Assembly (NCBI GenBank): GCA_947499615.1
Contig: CANMOP010000025.1
Location: 1 to 25,936, forward strand
Length of the DNA stretch: 25,936 bases
DNA from: RH-chloro-G1 sp003670575
GTDB lineage: Bacteria > Chloroflexota > Dehalococcoidia > UBA2979
Direction: 5' to 3'
Of the stretch, positions 9,132 through 24,206 are shown piece by piece. Position 1 is the first letter of the stretch, and each line of letters starts with the position of its first letter. The notes under the pieces were generated by a model. That model had not been told where the DNA came from. It made no database searches and saw only the letters and a list, made by a program, of their open reading frames with translations. A program made the translations under genes and the position numbers.

Positions 9132-9168
9132 GGTGTAGCCGATTGACTCGCCCAGATGCGGTTACACC
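9132..9168. repeat. Inverted repeat in the gap before rpoB
   Basis: GGTGTAGCCG (9132-9141) and CGGTTACACC (9159-9168) form a 10-bp stem with one G-U pair and a 17-nt loop. The 9-mer AGATGCGGT also occurs twice here as a direct repeat (9127-9135 and 9154-9162). The gap 9050-9302 holds no gene I can support. The element may be an operator, or a remnant of a terminator for transcripts from either side. Confidence 0.35.
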
Positions 9169-9302
9169 ACTGTGCCGCCAGTAATCATGCCTACCATAAC
9201 AGCAGTAACGTTCCGCCGATTGTGAGCCTGGAAGGCTCTATGCTCCGTGCAACATAGCGGGTGGAACGATCAAATGAGGAGCTAATCCCCGGGGGATAAT
9301 TG

Positions 9303-9331
9303 TTGACACTGCCGCGCGGTATGGGTACGGT
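9303..9331 (+). promoter_or_regulatory. Promoter of rpoBC
   Basis: A perfect -35 TTGACA (9303-9308) and a -10 TACGGT (9326-9331) are exactly 17 nt apart. Transcription should begin near 9338 and give a leader of about 220 nt before the rpoB TTG. This is among the strongest promoters in the window, as expected for RNA polymerase genes. Confidence 0.75.
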
Positions 9332-9405
9332 TTACTTTCCTCTCCCCGCTGGGTATCATCCCAAATGCGTTGTGCGCGGCGTTTCTCTGGATAGGGACGA
9401 ATCAG

Positions 9406-9477
9406 GCCACTTCGGCAAAGCGGAAGCATGCCGAGGTGGCTACGCTTGTCTCTGTGCCCTGCCCCGGTAGCCTCGGC
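9406..9477 (+). promoter_or_regulatory. rpoB leader RNA with two mutually exclusive stems
   Basis: GCCACTTCGGCA (9406-9417) pairs with TGCCGAGGTGGC (9429-9440): 12 bp with one G-U pair and an 11-nt loop. The right arm can instead pair with GTAGCCTCGGC (9467-9477), using GCCGAG (9430-9435) and GCTAC (9439-9443) with a 3-nt bulge. Such a switch between two folds is the layout of an attenuator or of a protein-binding leader. No known riboswitch class was recognised, and no T-tract terminator is visible. Confidence 0.4.
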
Positions 9478-9559
9478 CCCCAGCCTAGGCTCCGGACTCG
9501 GCTCTCCTCGGTGACCCGCCACGCCAATCGCGGTCTCGTTTAGCCCGGAGGAGTCCATC

Positions 9560-17663
<8,104 letters not shown>

Positions 17664-17664
17664 T

Positions 17665-17735
17665 GGGGCGGGGATCGCCCCGCTTCTGACCGATGAACAA
17701 CGACGCGAGGCCCTCGGGAAACCGGGGGCCTCGTG
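17665..17735. terminator. Two hairpins after rpoC, probably a bidirectional terminator
   Basis: GCGGGG (17668-17673) pairs with CCCCGC (17678-17683) around ATCG, followed by TTCT. A second stem of 12 bp, extendable to 14, runs from 17704-17717 to 17722-17735, closed by a GAAA tetraloop and with one internal G-U pair. They lie between convergent rpoC and the TfoX-domain gene. Confidence 0.65.
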
Positions 17736-17758
17736 CTATGTCGGGCTGGCGGTCCGGC

Positions 17759-18091
17759 TTACTTCGGTGGCAGTGAGGCGGCGTAGGCGCAGCCGCGATC
17801 GACCCACCCGGCCAGCGCCCGCTTCGTCTTGAGCCCGTCGAGGTAGATGAACAGCCAGCCCCGCATCGGACGGCCGGTCAGGTCGAACGGCGCCACGTGT
17901 GGCTTCGCGAGTAGTGCGTCGGCAGCGGAGGGATCGACGCGAACGATCAGGCGGTCGCCGTGGAGCCCGACGGCCATGTTCCCCGCGAGCGTGAAGCACA
18001 GTCCGCCGAACATCTTCAACTCCCGCACGCGGTCGGCATCCGGCATCAACAGCTCGCGGACGCGTTCGGCCAACTGCTCGTCGTACGCCAT
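17759..18091 (-). CDS. TfoX N-terminal domain protein
   Basis: The 110-residue product consists of a single TfoX N-terminal domain: helix AERVRELL, then the hallmark MFGGLCFTLAGNMAVGL strand-turn, RLIVRVDP, and the C-terminal helices RPMRGWLFIYLDGLKTKRALAGWV. Stand-alone proteins of this kind are common; the name comes from the competence regulator TfoX/Sxy, but the domain alone has no proven role and says nothing about competence here. The start is ATG at 18091 with GGAGAGGG upstream on the minus strand. The frame is open further upstream to 18244, but that part has no conserved pattern and was left out. It is divergent from the Nudix region. Confidence 0.85.
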   Translation of the reverse strand: MAYDEQLAERVRELLMPDADRVRELKMFGGLCFTLAGNMAVGLHGDRLIVRVDPSAADALLAKPHVAPFDLTGRPMRGWLFIYLDGLKTKRALAGWVDRGCAYAASLPPK

Positions 18092-18130
18092 CGCTGCACC
18101 CTCTCCGCGGGCATCGCTCGGAGGCCCGAA

Positions 18131-18149
18131 CCGGCGTGGGTTCCGCCGG
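18131..18149. repeat. Perfect palindrome between divergent tfoX-like and Nudix genes
   Basis: CCGGCG (18131-18136) and CGCCGG (18144-18149) flank a 7-nt spacer in the 114-nt divergent gap. It could be an operator for either gene, or a stem in the leader of the minus-strand gene. Confidence 0.3.
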
Positions 18150-18159
18150 GTTTCTGTGC

Positions 18160-18168
18160 TGGTACGCT
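18160..18168 (+). promoter_or_regulatory. Extended -10 promoter candidate for the Nudix-ispD run
   Basis: TGG followed by TACGCT (18163-18168) is an extended -10. The same 13-mer GTGCTGGTACGCT (18156-18168) occurs at 24191-24203 before a lipoprotein gene. Initiation near 18175 gives a leader of about 30 nt before the GTG at 18206. No good -35 is visible. Confidence 0.4.
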
Positions 18169-18205
18169 GGATGCGTCCGACGGGATCACCGGGCCTGGAG
18201 GCCAC

Positions 18206-18289
18206 GTGAGCAGCACTATCGCATCTGGTCCCGCGCTCGACCACGCGCTCGGTTCGAGGTGTGCCGCCTGCCGCGGGTTCCGCGCGTGA
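18206..18289 (+). CDS. Possible 27-residue upstream ORF coupled to the Nudix gene
   Basis: A GTG at 18206 follows GGAGG (18197-18201) with a 4-nt gap, one of the better ribosome binding sites in this part. The frame runs for 27 codons and contains a CxxC motif (CAAC). It ends with TGA at 18287-18289, which overlaps a GTG at 18286 in the Nudix frame (GTGA). This suggests a translated upstream ORF that feeds ribosomes to the next start. It may have no function as a peptide, and chance cannot be excluded. Confidence 0.35.
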   Translation: MSSTIASGPALDHALGSRCAACRGFRA

Positions 18290-18844
18290 GTGTGCAGCCG
18301 GACGAGATGGACGCCTCGGGCGCGCTGCGCTTCCGCTTCTGTCCGAAGTGTGGCGCGCGCTTCGATGTTCAGCACATCGAGGCCCGCGAGCGCCTGGTTT
18401 GCGCCGCGTGCAACTTCATCTACTACCAGAACCCGACCGTCGGTGTCGCCGTGCTGATCTTCGAAAGGCGACCGACTGCTGCTCACGCAACGCCGACACG
18501 GGCAGCACGCTGGCCTGTGGGACCTCCCTGGCGGCTGGGTCGAGTACAACGAAGATGTGCGTGAGGCCGCACGCCGCGAATTGCTGGAGGAGACCGGCCT
18601 GGAGGCGGTGGTTGGCGAGGTGTACGACGCTCGCTCCAACTTCCATAGCGTGGAGGTGCACGTGGTGGGCATTTGGTTCCTCGGGACGGTGACCGGCGGC
18701 CGACTCGCCGCGGCCGACGATGCGATGGACGCGCGATTCTTCCCGCTCGACGCGCTGCCGGAGCTCGCGTTCGAGACGGATCGACTCGTGCTCGGTCGGC
18801 TGCGTGATGAGCGTCTGGCGCATGGGGAGGCCTCGCGTGGCTGA
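18286..18844 (+). pseudogene. Nudix hydrolase with zinc ribbon, broken by a one-base frameshift
   Basis: Nudix enzymes hydrolyse nucleoside diphosphate derivatives. The first frame encodes a zinc ribbon (CPKC, then CAAC) and the strand NPTVGVAVLIFE, then loses meaning after the GAA at 18463-18465. Reading on one base later (from GGC at 18467) gives GDRLLLTQRRHG, LWDLPGG and a perfect Nudix box, GX5EX7REUXEEXGU (GWVEYNE to EETGL), ending at TGA 18842-18844. One extra A in the AAA at 18464-18466 explains everything. Both halves are otherwise intact, so this is either a recent mutation, a sequencing error or, less likely, programmed +1 frameshifting. Start candidates are GTG 18286 and ATG 18307. 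Its end overlaps ispD by 8 nt. Confidence 0.8.
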
Positions 18845-19511
18845 TTCGCTGGCGGTGATCCTGCTCGCAGCTGGTTCATCCTCGCGCATGCAGGGTGTCG
18901 ACAAGCTCTGGTCGGATCTCGACGGCGCACCGGTCGTGGCGCATTCGCTGCGCACGCTCGCGGCCTTCGAGGGGCTTTCGACGCTGGTGATCGTCGCTCC
19001 GGGCGCGCGGCACGACGCCCTGCGGGGCCTCGTCGACGACATTGGCGCCGAGGTGCGCTGCGTCGAGGGTGGCGCGCGGCGGCAGGACTCGGTCGCGGCG
19101 GGCATCGCGGCTGCGCCGGACGCGGACTGGTACCTCGTACACGATGCGGCGCGGCCGCTGGTGAGCGCGGAACTGTGCGCTCGATTGCTCGAGGCGGCAC
19201 GTGCGAGTGGCGCGGCGATCCCCGTGCTCCCTGTGGTCGACACCGTGAAGCGCGTCGATGCGGAGGGCCGCGTGCTCGAGACACTCGACCGCGCAACGCT
19301 GCGTGCAGCCCAGACGCCACAGGCGTTCGCCGGGTCGCTGCTGCGCCGCGCGCATGCCGAGGTGCGCGGCGAGGTGACCGACGACGCCTCGATGGTCGAG
19401 GCGCTCGGTGCGCCCGTCGCTACCGTCCCGGGCGAATCGGCGAACCTGAAGGTCACGACCGCGGGCGATCTGCAGCTGGTGCGCATGCTGCTGGCGGGAT
19501 CGCGGTCGTAG
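18837..19511 (+). CDS. ispD: 2-C-methyl-D-erythritol 4-phosphate cytidylyltransferase IspD
   Basis: IspD joins CTP and methylerythritol phosphate in the MEP isoprenoid pathway. The 224-residue product is of usual length. It has the CTP-binding loop AVILLAAGSSSRM near the N-terminus, followed by a Lys (VDKLW), the block VHDAARPLVS, TVKRVD, the motif AAQTPQAF and a C-terminal DDASMVEALG and NLKVTTAGDL. The start is GTG at 18837, with GGGGAGG at 18824-18830 and a 6-nt gap. It overlaps the Nudix frame by 8 nt, so both were read as one unit. ispF follows after 45 nt. Confidence 0.95.
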   Translation: MADSLAVILLAAGSSSRMQGVDKLWSDLDGAPVVAHSLRTLAAFEGLSTLVIVAPGARHDALRGLVDDIGAEVRCVEGGARRQDSVAAGIAAAPDADWYLVHDAARPLVSAELCARLLEAARASGAAIPVLPVVDTVKRVDAEGRVLETLDRATLRAAQTPQAFAGSLLRRAHAEVRGEVTDDASMVEALGAPVATVPGESANLKVTTAGDLQLVRMLLAGSRS

Positions 19512-19556
19512 CACTCGCCGCGTACGCTATCCGGCGAGCCTGCGAGAGGACGTGCG

Positions 19557-20036
19557 ATGCGAGTGGGAACCGGCTACGACGTGCATCCGTTCCGCGAGGA
19601 TGGGACGCTTCGGCTCGGTGGTATCGACGTGGCGGATGCGCCGCGTTTGGACGGGCATAGCGATGGCGATGCGCTGATCCACGCAATCATCGATGCGCTG
19701 CTGGGCGCAGCCGGCGAGGGTGACATCGGTCAACACTTCCCCGCGGGCGACCCGGCGACGAAGGACATCGACAGCCGCGAACTGCTGGTACGAGTGGTGC
19801 GGTTGATCGTGGCGCGCGGGTACGGCATCCACAACGTGGACGCCACGGTCATCGCGGAGCGACCTCGGCTCGGCCCGCACATCGGCGCGATGCGCGATGC
19901 CATTGCGCGCTGCCTCGGCATCCCCGCGTCGAGTGTGAACGTGAAGGCGACCACCCACGAGCGCATCGGGTCGCTCGGCAGCGGACAGGCGCTGGCAGCC
20001 ATCGCCGTCGCACTGCTGGACGAGGATGTACCATAA
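19557..20036 (+). CDS. ispF: 2-C-methyl-D-erythritol 2,4-cyclodiphosphate synthase IspF
   Basis: IspF cyclises the CDP-methylerythritol phosphate made from the IspD product after phosphorylation by IspE, releasing CMP. It is a homotrimer with Zn at the subunit interface. The 159-residue product has GTGYDVHPF (Zn ligands Asp8 and His10), DGHSDGDALIHAIIDALLGAAGEGDIGQHFP, the DSRELL loop and the C-terminal block VNVKATTHERIGSLGSGQ. The start ATG is preceded by GAGAGGA (19544-19550). A -10-like TACGCT at 19523-19528 might add a promoter inside the run, but no -35 supports it. The TAA at 20034-20036 lies in the -10-like region of the next element. Confidence 0.97.
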   Translation: MRVGTGYDVHPFREDGTLRLGGIDVADAPRLDGHSDGDALIHAIIDALLGAAGEGDIGQHFPAGDPATKDIDSRELLVRVVRLIVARGYGIHNVDATVIAERPRLGPHIGAMRDAIARCLGIPASSVNVKATTHERIGSLGSGQALAAIAVALLDEDVP

Positions 20037-20044
20037 TCGGCACG

Positions 20045-20119
20045 ATGAAAGCGCTCAGTCCGGCCCCTGCACGTCGCGTGTGCCCGCGGTCCCTGTGTCA
20101 GTGGGGGCGTCCCACGTAG
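20045..20119 (+). other. Possible leaderless 24-codon leader peptide before cysE
   Basis: A CATAAT hexamer (20032-20037) lies 7 nt before an ATG at 20045. This opens a 24-codon frame with two Cys codons (13th and 18th) and ends in TAG at 20117-20119. It overlaps a small stem, GTGGG/CCCAC (20101-20105 with 20111-20115), and the direct repeat GGGGCGTCCC (20104-20113 and 20119-20128), just before the cysE ribosome binding site. This resembles the leaderless Cys-containing leader peptides known before cysteine genes in Actinobacteria, but the two Cys codons are not adjacent and there is no -35. Confidence 0.3.
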
Positions 20120-20173
20120 GGGCGTCCCGCCTTCGACACGCCGACCCCCGCCGCATGCAGAAGGGAGCCGCCC

Positions 20174-20884
20174 GTGGGCTGGCTCGCACGAATCCGGGAA
20201 GACATTCAAGTCGCGCGCGAGCGTGATCCCGCCGCCCGCAACGCCGCCGAGGTGCTGCTGACCTATCCGGGTCTCCACGCCATGATCATCCACCGCTTCG
20301 CGCATGCGCTGGCGCTCCGTGGCTGGAGTCTGCTGCCGAGGCTGATCACGCACTTCGGTCGCCTGATCACCGGCATTGAGATTCATCCGCGCGCGGAGAT
20401 CGGGCGTCGACTCTTCATCGACCACGGCATGGGCATCGTCATTGGCGAGACTGCCGTGATCGGGGAAGACTGCCACCTCTACCAGGGCGTGACGCTGGGC
20501 GGCACCTCCACTCGCCGCGAGAAGCGCCACCCCACGCTCGAGGATCATGTAGTGGTCGGCGCGGGAGCGGAGATCATCGGTGCGGTCACCATCGGCGCGC
20601 ATGCGCGCATCGGCGCCGGCAGCGTGGTGGTCTCCAACGTTCCGCCGTACGCCACCGTGGTCGGCGTGCCCGGTCACATCGTCGCGTTCACGAACGCCAC
20701 TAACGATGTCGTGGAGCGCCTGCCGGACCCGGAGTGGGATCGCCTCGCGGAGTTGGAGCGACGACTGACCGAGATGGAGCGACGCTTCGGGGTGTCCGCG
20801 CCCGGTGGCGGCTTCGATGGTGGCTCCGCGCGCGATGCCGCCGCACCCGGCGCCGAGGGGACCACAGGGGAGAGCCGACCGTGA
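20174..20884 (+). CDS. cysE: Serine O-acetyltransferase CysE
   Basis: CysE transfers acetyl from acetyl-CoA to serine, the committed step of cysteine synthesis. The 236-residue product starts with a short helical SAT region (about residues 1-60) followed by a left-handed beta-helix of hexapeptide repeats (IEIHPRAEIGRRLFIDHGMGIVIGETAVIGEDCHLYQGVTLGGTS). The catalytic pair Asp83-His84 lies in FIDHG. The C-terminal 35 residues are Gly/Ala-rich and end in Arg-Pro rather than the Ile used by E. coli CysE to dock on CysK. The start is GTG at 20174 with AAGGGAG at 20161-20167. Its TGA overlaps the cysS GTG by 4 nt. Confidence 0.95.
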   Translation: MGWLARIREDIQVARERDPAARNAAEVLLTYPGLHAMIIHRFAHALALRGWSLLPRLITHFGRLITGIEIHPRAEIGRRLFIDHGMGIVIGETAVIGEDCHLYQGVTLGGTSTRREKRHPTLEDHVVVGAGAEIIGAVTIGAHARIGAGSVVVSNVPPYATVVGVPGHIVAFTNATNDVVERLPDPEWDRLAELERRLTEMERRFGVSAPGGGFDGGSARDAAAPGAEGTTGESRP

Positions 20885-22371
20885 GATTGCACAACACGCT
20901 GACCGGCAAGGTCGAGGAGTTCACGCCGCTGGTGCCGGGCCAGCTCGGGCTGTACGTCTGTGGCGTCACACCCTACGCGGAGAGCCACATCGGCCACGCG
21001 ATGTCCGCGATCGTGTACGACGTGCTGGTGCGCTACCTGCGCTGGGAGGGCAACTCGTTCGGCGGCCTCGAGGTGAAGTACGTCTCGAACTACACGGATG
21101 TCGATGACAAGTTGATCGTGCGTGGCGCGGAATTGGGCATCGATCCGCTGGTGCTTGCGCAGCAAAACATCGACCAGTGGGAGGACGAGCAGCGCGCGCT
21201 CGGCCTCGTGTTCCCGGACGAGCGGCCGCGGGTGACGACGCATATTCCCGAGATCATCGATCTCATCAAGCGCCTCGTGGCGAACGGCCACGCGTACGCG
21301 ACGCCGTCCGGCGACGTCTACTTCCGTGTCCGCTCCGACGACGACTACGGCAAACTCTCGCATCGTGTGATCGAGGATCTGCGCATCGGCACGCGTGCAC
21401 TGGCTGGCCAGCCCGCGGTTGCCGAGGGCGACCCGGGCGAGGGGAAAGAGTTCGCGTTCGACTTCGCGCTGTGGAAGTCCGCCAAGCCGGACGAGCCGGA
21501 GACGACGCGATGGCCGTCGCCGTGGGGCGCGGGGCGGCCGGGCTGGCACATCGAGTGCTCCGCGATGGCGCAGCGCTACCTCGGCGAGACGTTCGACATT
21601 CACGGCGGCGGCATCGACCTGCTGTTCCCGCACCACGAGAACGAGGTGGCGCAATCGGAGTCCGCGACCGGTCAGCCGTTCGCGCGGCTCTGGATGCACA
21701 ACGGCCTGGTGCTGCGCGATGGCGAGAAGATGTCGAAGTCGCTCGGTAACTTCGTCACTGTGCGCGAGGCGTTGCACGAGCAGCGCTGGTCGCCCGACGC
21801 CATCCGCCTCTTCGTGCTCACCAGCCACTATCGCGGCTCCAACAACCTCACCGATGAAGCGATGGCAGCCGCGCAGGCTGGCGTCGATCGGCTGCGGCGC
21901 GCATTGAAGCGAGAGTCAGGCTCAGACCCACTCGGCGAATTCTCGTATCCCGGCCCGAAAGAGAATTTCCAGACCGCGATGGACGATGACCTGAACACTC
22001 CGCGTGCGATCGCCGCCTTGTACGACATCGCTACTTCGATTAACCGTTTCGCCGACGGCAACCTGAATATGGAACCCACGCAGCGGCTGCTGCGCGAACT
22101 CGCATGCGAGGTACTCGGCTTCTCGCTCGCTGACGGCGATAACTCGGTCGACCTCGACGTGGTCGGGCTGTCGCAACTTGCGAAGCAGTACGACGTGGTG
22201 TGCGGCGGCACCGATGCGGTCTCGACGATCGATGCGTTGCTCGCGCACCGCGAGCAGGCGCGCAAGTCGCGCGAGTTCGCAGTGGCGGACGGCATTCGTA
22301 ACGGCCTCGCGGCGGCAGGCGTGGAGATCGAGGACACCTCGAGCGGCCCGCGCTGGAGCGCGAAGCGCTGA
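20881..22371 (+). CDS. cysS: Cysteinyl-tRNA synthetase
   Basis: CysS charges tRNA-Cys. The 496-residue product is a class I synthetase with the signature HIGH at residues 36-39 and KMSKS at 283-287. The zinc site that selects cysteine is visible as Cys27 (VCGVTPY), Cys226 (GWHIECSAM) and the HHENE block. The C-terminal DALR-like helical domain carries the anticodon-binding part. The start is GTG at 20881, sharing GTGA with the cysE stop, with GGGGAGAG upstream; translational coupling with cysE is nearly certain. This pairs a cysteine-forming with a cysteine-using enzyme. Confidence 0.97.
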   Translation: MRLHNTLTGKVEEFTPLVPGQLGLYVCGVTPYAESHIGHAMSAIVYDVLVRYLRWEGNSFGGLEVKYVSNYTDVDDKLIVRGAELGIDPLVLAQQNIDQWEDEQRALGLVFPDERPRVTTHIPEIIDLIKRLVANGHAYATPSGDVYFRVRSDDDYGKLSHRVIEDLRIGTRALAGQPAVAEGDPGEGKEFAFDFALWKSAKPDEPETTRWPSPWGAGRPGWHIECSAMAQRYLGETFDIHGGGIDLLFPHHENEVAQSESATGQPFARLWMHNGLVLRDGEKMSKSLGNFVTVREALHEQRWSPDAIRLFVLTSHYRGSNNLTDEAMAAAQAGVDRLRRALKRESGSDPLGEFSYPGPKENFQTAMDDDLNTPRAIAALYDIATSINRFADGNLNMEPTQRLLRELACEVLGFSLADGDNSVDLDVVGLSQLAKQYDVVCGGTDAVSTIDALLAHREQARKSREFAVADGIRNGLAAAGVEIEDTSSGPRWSAKR

Positions 22372-22376
22372 GCGGC

Positions 22377-22497
22377 GCCCTCACCCCAACCCCTCTCCCA
22401 CGCCGTGGGCGAGGGGCTTCGGATCGCACTGGTGGTGACACGCTGCCGCTCTTGCTCCCCTCGCCCCGTCGCGGGGAGAGGGGCCGGGGGTGAGGGC
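22377..22497. repeat. REP-like double palindrome between convergent genes
   Basis: The outer arms GCCCTCACCCC and the following CCCCTCTCCC (22377-22399) match, in reverse complement, GGGAGAGGGG and the GGGGTGAGGGC end (22474-22497). Inside lie two further stems: CCCCTC/GAGGGG at about 22390-22415 and CCCCTC...GAGAGGGG at about 22457-22483. This C-rich/G-rich pattern is widespread as an intergenic repeat in high-GC bacteria. It fills the whole gap between cysS (+) and the hydrolase (-) and probably stops transcription from both sides. Confidence 0.65.
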
Positions 22498-22499
22498 TC

Positions 22500-24206
22500 C
22501 TACGGTCGCCGCAACCTCGGGCGCAGCAACACATAGAGCCCGATCGGCAGCACGCCCGCCAGTCCGGCAAGCGCGTACACCAGCCAGGTGCGTGTTGTTC
22601 GAGGTTCAGCGCTTTGCGCAGGCACGGCGGGTGTGCTCGCATCGGGCGTGGCGGCGCTTGCGATCGAGGGTGGCGGGGTGGGTGGCGTGCGCGGCTCGAT
22701 CTCGGCATCGGCACCGCAGATCGCACCATCGATGGGTGTGCGCAGGCTGATCAGGTAGCGCGTGGCGACATCGTTCACGCAGCGGTTGGTGGAGGCGAAC
22801 GCGGTGTGTCCGTCGCCCTCGTGCGTGAGCAGCACGCCGGACTGCAGTTGCGAGCGTAGCGCCAGACCCCACTCGAACGGTGTCGCCGGGTCATTGGTGG
22901 TCGCGATGATCAGCAGCGGCGGTGCGCCCGCGCCACGGATACGCGGCAGTGGCTGCGCGGGCGTGCCCCAGTACGCGCAGCCAAGCCCACCGGACGCGAA
23001 CGCGCGCCCGAAGCGCGGTGCGCGCGCCTCCGCGACAACCGCCAGCGCCTCGTAATGGGCGGGGTCGTGCGAGTACGCGTAGTCGAGGCAATTCACTGCC
23101 GAGTTCATCTCGCTCGAGTTGTCGTAGCCGGAGGCCCGCCGCCCGAGCAGGGAGTCTGCGATGTTCACGATCGCGCTGCCGTCCCCGCCGAGGGCGGTGT
23201 CGAGTGCGCGATCGAGGGCGCGCCATGACGCCGGCCGGTACATCCCCGCGACCAGCGCCAGGAACGCCTCACCCGGTCCGGCGGGGCGATCCGCGGACTT
23301 GGACGCGACCGGTCGTGTGCGCAGCTGCTGGATGAGGTCATCGACGACGCGCGCGGGGTCGCCGCGGCGTCCGATCAGGCAATCGCGCGCTCGGCAATCC
23401 TCCAGGAACCGTGCGAACGCGCGCTCGAACCCGGCGGCCTGCGTGATTGCCAGCGTGTCCGCGTTCAGCGTCGTATCCACCGGGCCGTCGAGCACCATGG
23501 CGCGCACGCGGGACGGGTACTGCTCCGCATACAGCGCGCCCAGCAACGTCCCGTAGGAATAGCCGAGGTAGGTCAACTGCTCCTCGCCCAGCGCCACACG
23601 GATGCGCTCCATGTCGCGCACCACGTTCAGTGAGCCAAGGTGCGGCAGTACCCCGTCAGCGCGCTGCGCACACAGCGTCGCGGCTTGTTGCGCACCCTGG
23701 CGGGTGGCAGCCCACTGGTCGCTGGTGTTGGGCGCGGGCTCCAGTGCGGCCAGCCGCTGGATATCGTCGTGGCACAGCAGTGGGCTGCTCTGGCCAACGC
23801 CTCGCGGATCGAAGCCCACCAGATCGAATCGCTGCCGCACCTCTGCCGGCAGCGCCGCGGAGAATGCGCGCGCACTATCCACACCGGACCCGCCCGGACC
23901 ACCCGGGTTGATCACTAACACGCCGATGCGTTGGGCGGGATCCAGCGCCGGACGACGCGTGAGCGCTAACTCCAGTTGTCGGCCGTCAGGCTGGGTGTAA
24001 TCCAGTGGGACGTGCAGCGTGGAGCACTCGAACGGACCGCCGCAGCCCGCCCAGGCGAGGCTCGCCAGCGCCGGCGGCGCGACCGCTGCGGACACGCGCG
24101 CCATCCTCGAGGCGGACGCGATGCCCGCGAGCGCGAGCAATACCAGCAGCATCGCGGGGATCGATGCGATGCGCGGTACGAGCGGTCGGCGTGCTGGTAC
24201 GCTCAC
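22500..24206 (-). CDS. Exported alpha/beta hydrolase, S33 family (tripeptidyl aminopeptidase-like)
   Basis: This is a secreted or membrane-anchored serine hydrolase of 568 residues, similar in layout to the tripeptidyl aminopeptidases of Streptomyces. The N-terminus has three Arg and a hydrophobic core (MLLVLLALAGIA), a Sec signal. The oxyanion segment is VINPGGPGGSG, the nucleophile elbow is GYSYG with Ser217, and the likely Asp439 (TNDPATP) and His467 (GDGHTAF) lie in the C-terminal TAP-like domain. A Pro/Ala-rich linker leads to a C-terminal membrane segment (LVYALAGLAGVLPIGLYVLL) and an Arg-rich end, so the enzyme is probably anchored with its domain outside. The GTG at 24206 is chosen for the signal peptide; it has no ribosome binding site but has TACCAT 6 nt upstream. 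Substrate not known. Confidence 0.85.
   Translation of the reverse strand: MSVPARRPLVPRIASIPAMLLVLLALAGIASASRMARVSAAVAPPALASLAWAGCGGPFECSTLHVPLDYTQPDGRQLELALTRRPALDPAQRIGVLVINPGGPGGSGVDSARAFSAALPAEVRQRFDLVGFDPRGVGQSSPLLCHDDIQRLAALEPAPNTSDQWAATRQGAQQAATLCAQRADGVLPHLGSLNVVRDMERIRVALGEEQLTYLGYSYGTLLGALYAEQYPSRVRAMVLDGPVDTTLNADTLAITQAAGFERAFARFLEDCRARDCLIGRRGDPARVVDDLIQQLRTRPVASKSADRPAGPGEAFLALVAGMYRPASWRALDRALDTALGGDGSAIVNIADSLLGRRASGYDNSSEMNSAVNCLDYAYSHDPAHYEALAVVAEARAPRFGRAFASGGLGCAYWGTPAQPLPRIRGAGAPPLLIIATTNDPATPFEWGLALRSQLQSGVLLTHEGDGHTAFASTNRCVNDVATRYLISLRTPIDGAICGADAEIEPRTPPTPPPSIASAATPDASTPAVPAQSAEPRTTRTWLVYALAGLAGVLPIGLYVLLRPRLRRP

Noticed and set aside
20036..20173. T-box riboswitch before cysE-cysS
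   Set aside because: No T-box sequence of the type GGGTGGNACCGCG and no terminator with a T-tract. Only small GC stems are present.
20026..20226. A 66-codon frame overlapping the ispF end and the cysE start
   Set aside because: No ribosome binding site, low-complexity Arg/His/Ser content, and overlap with both real genes.
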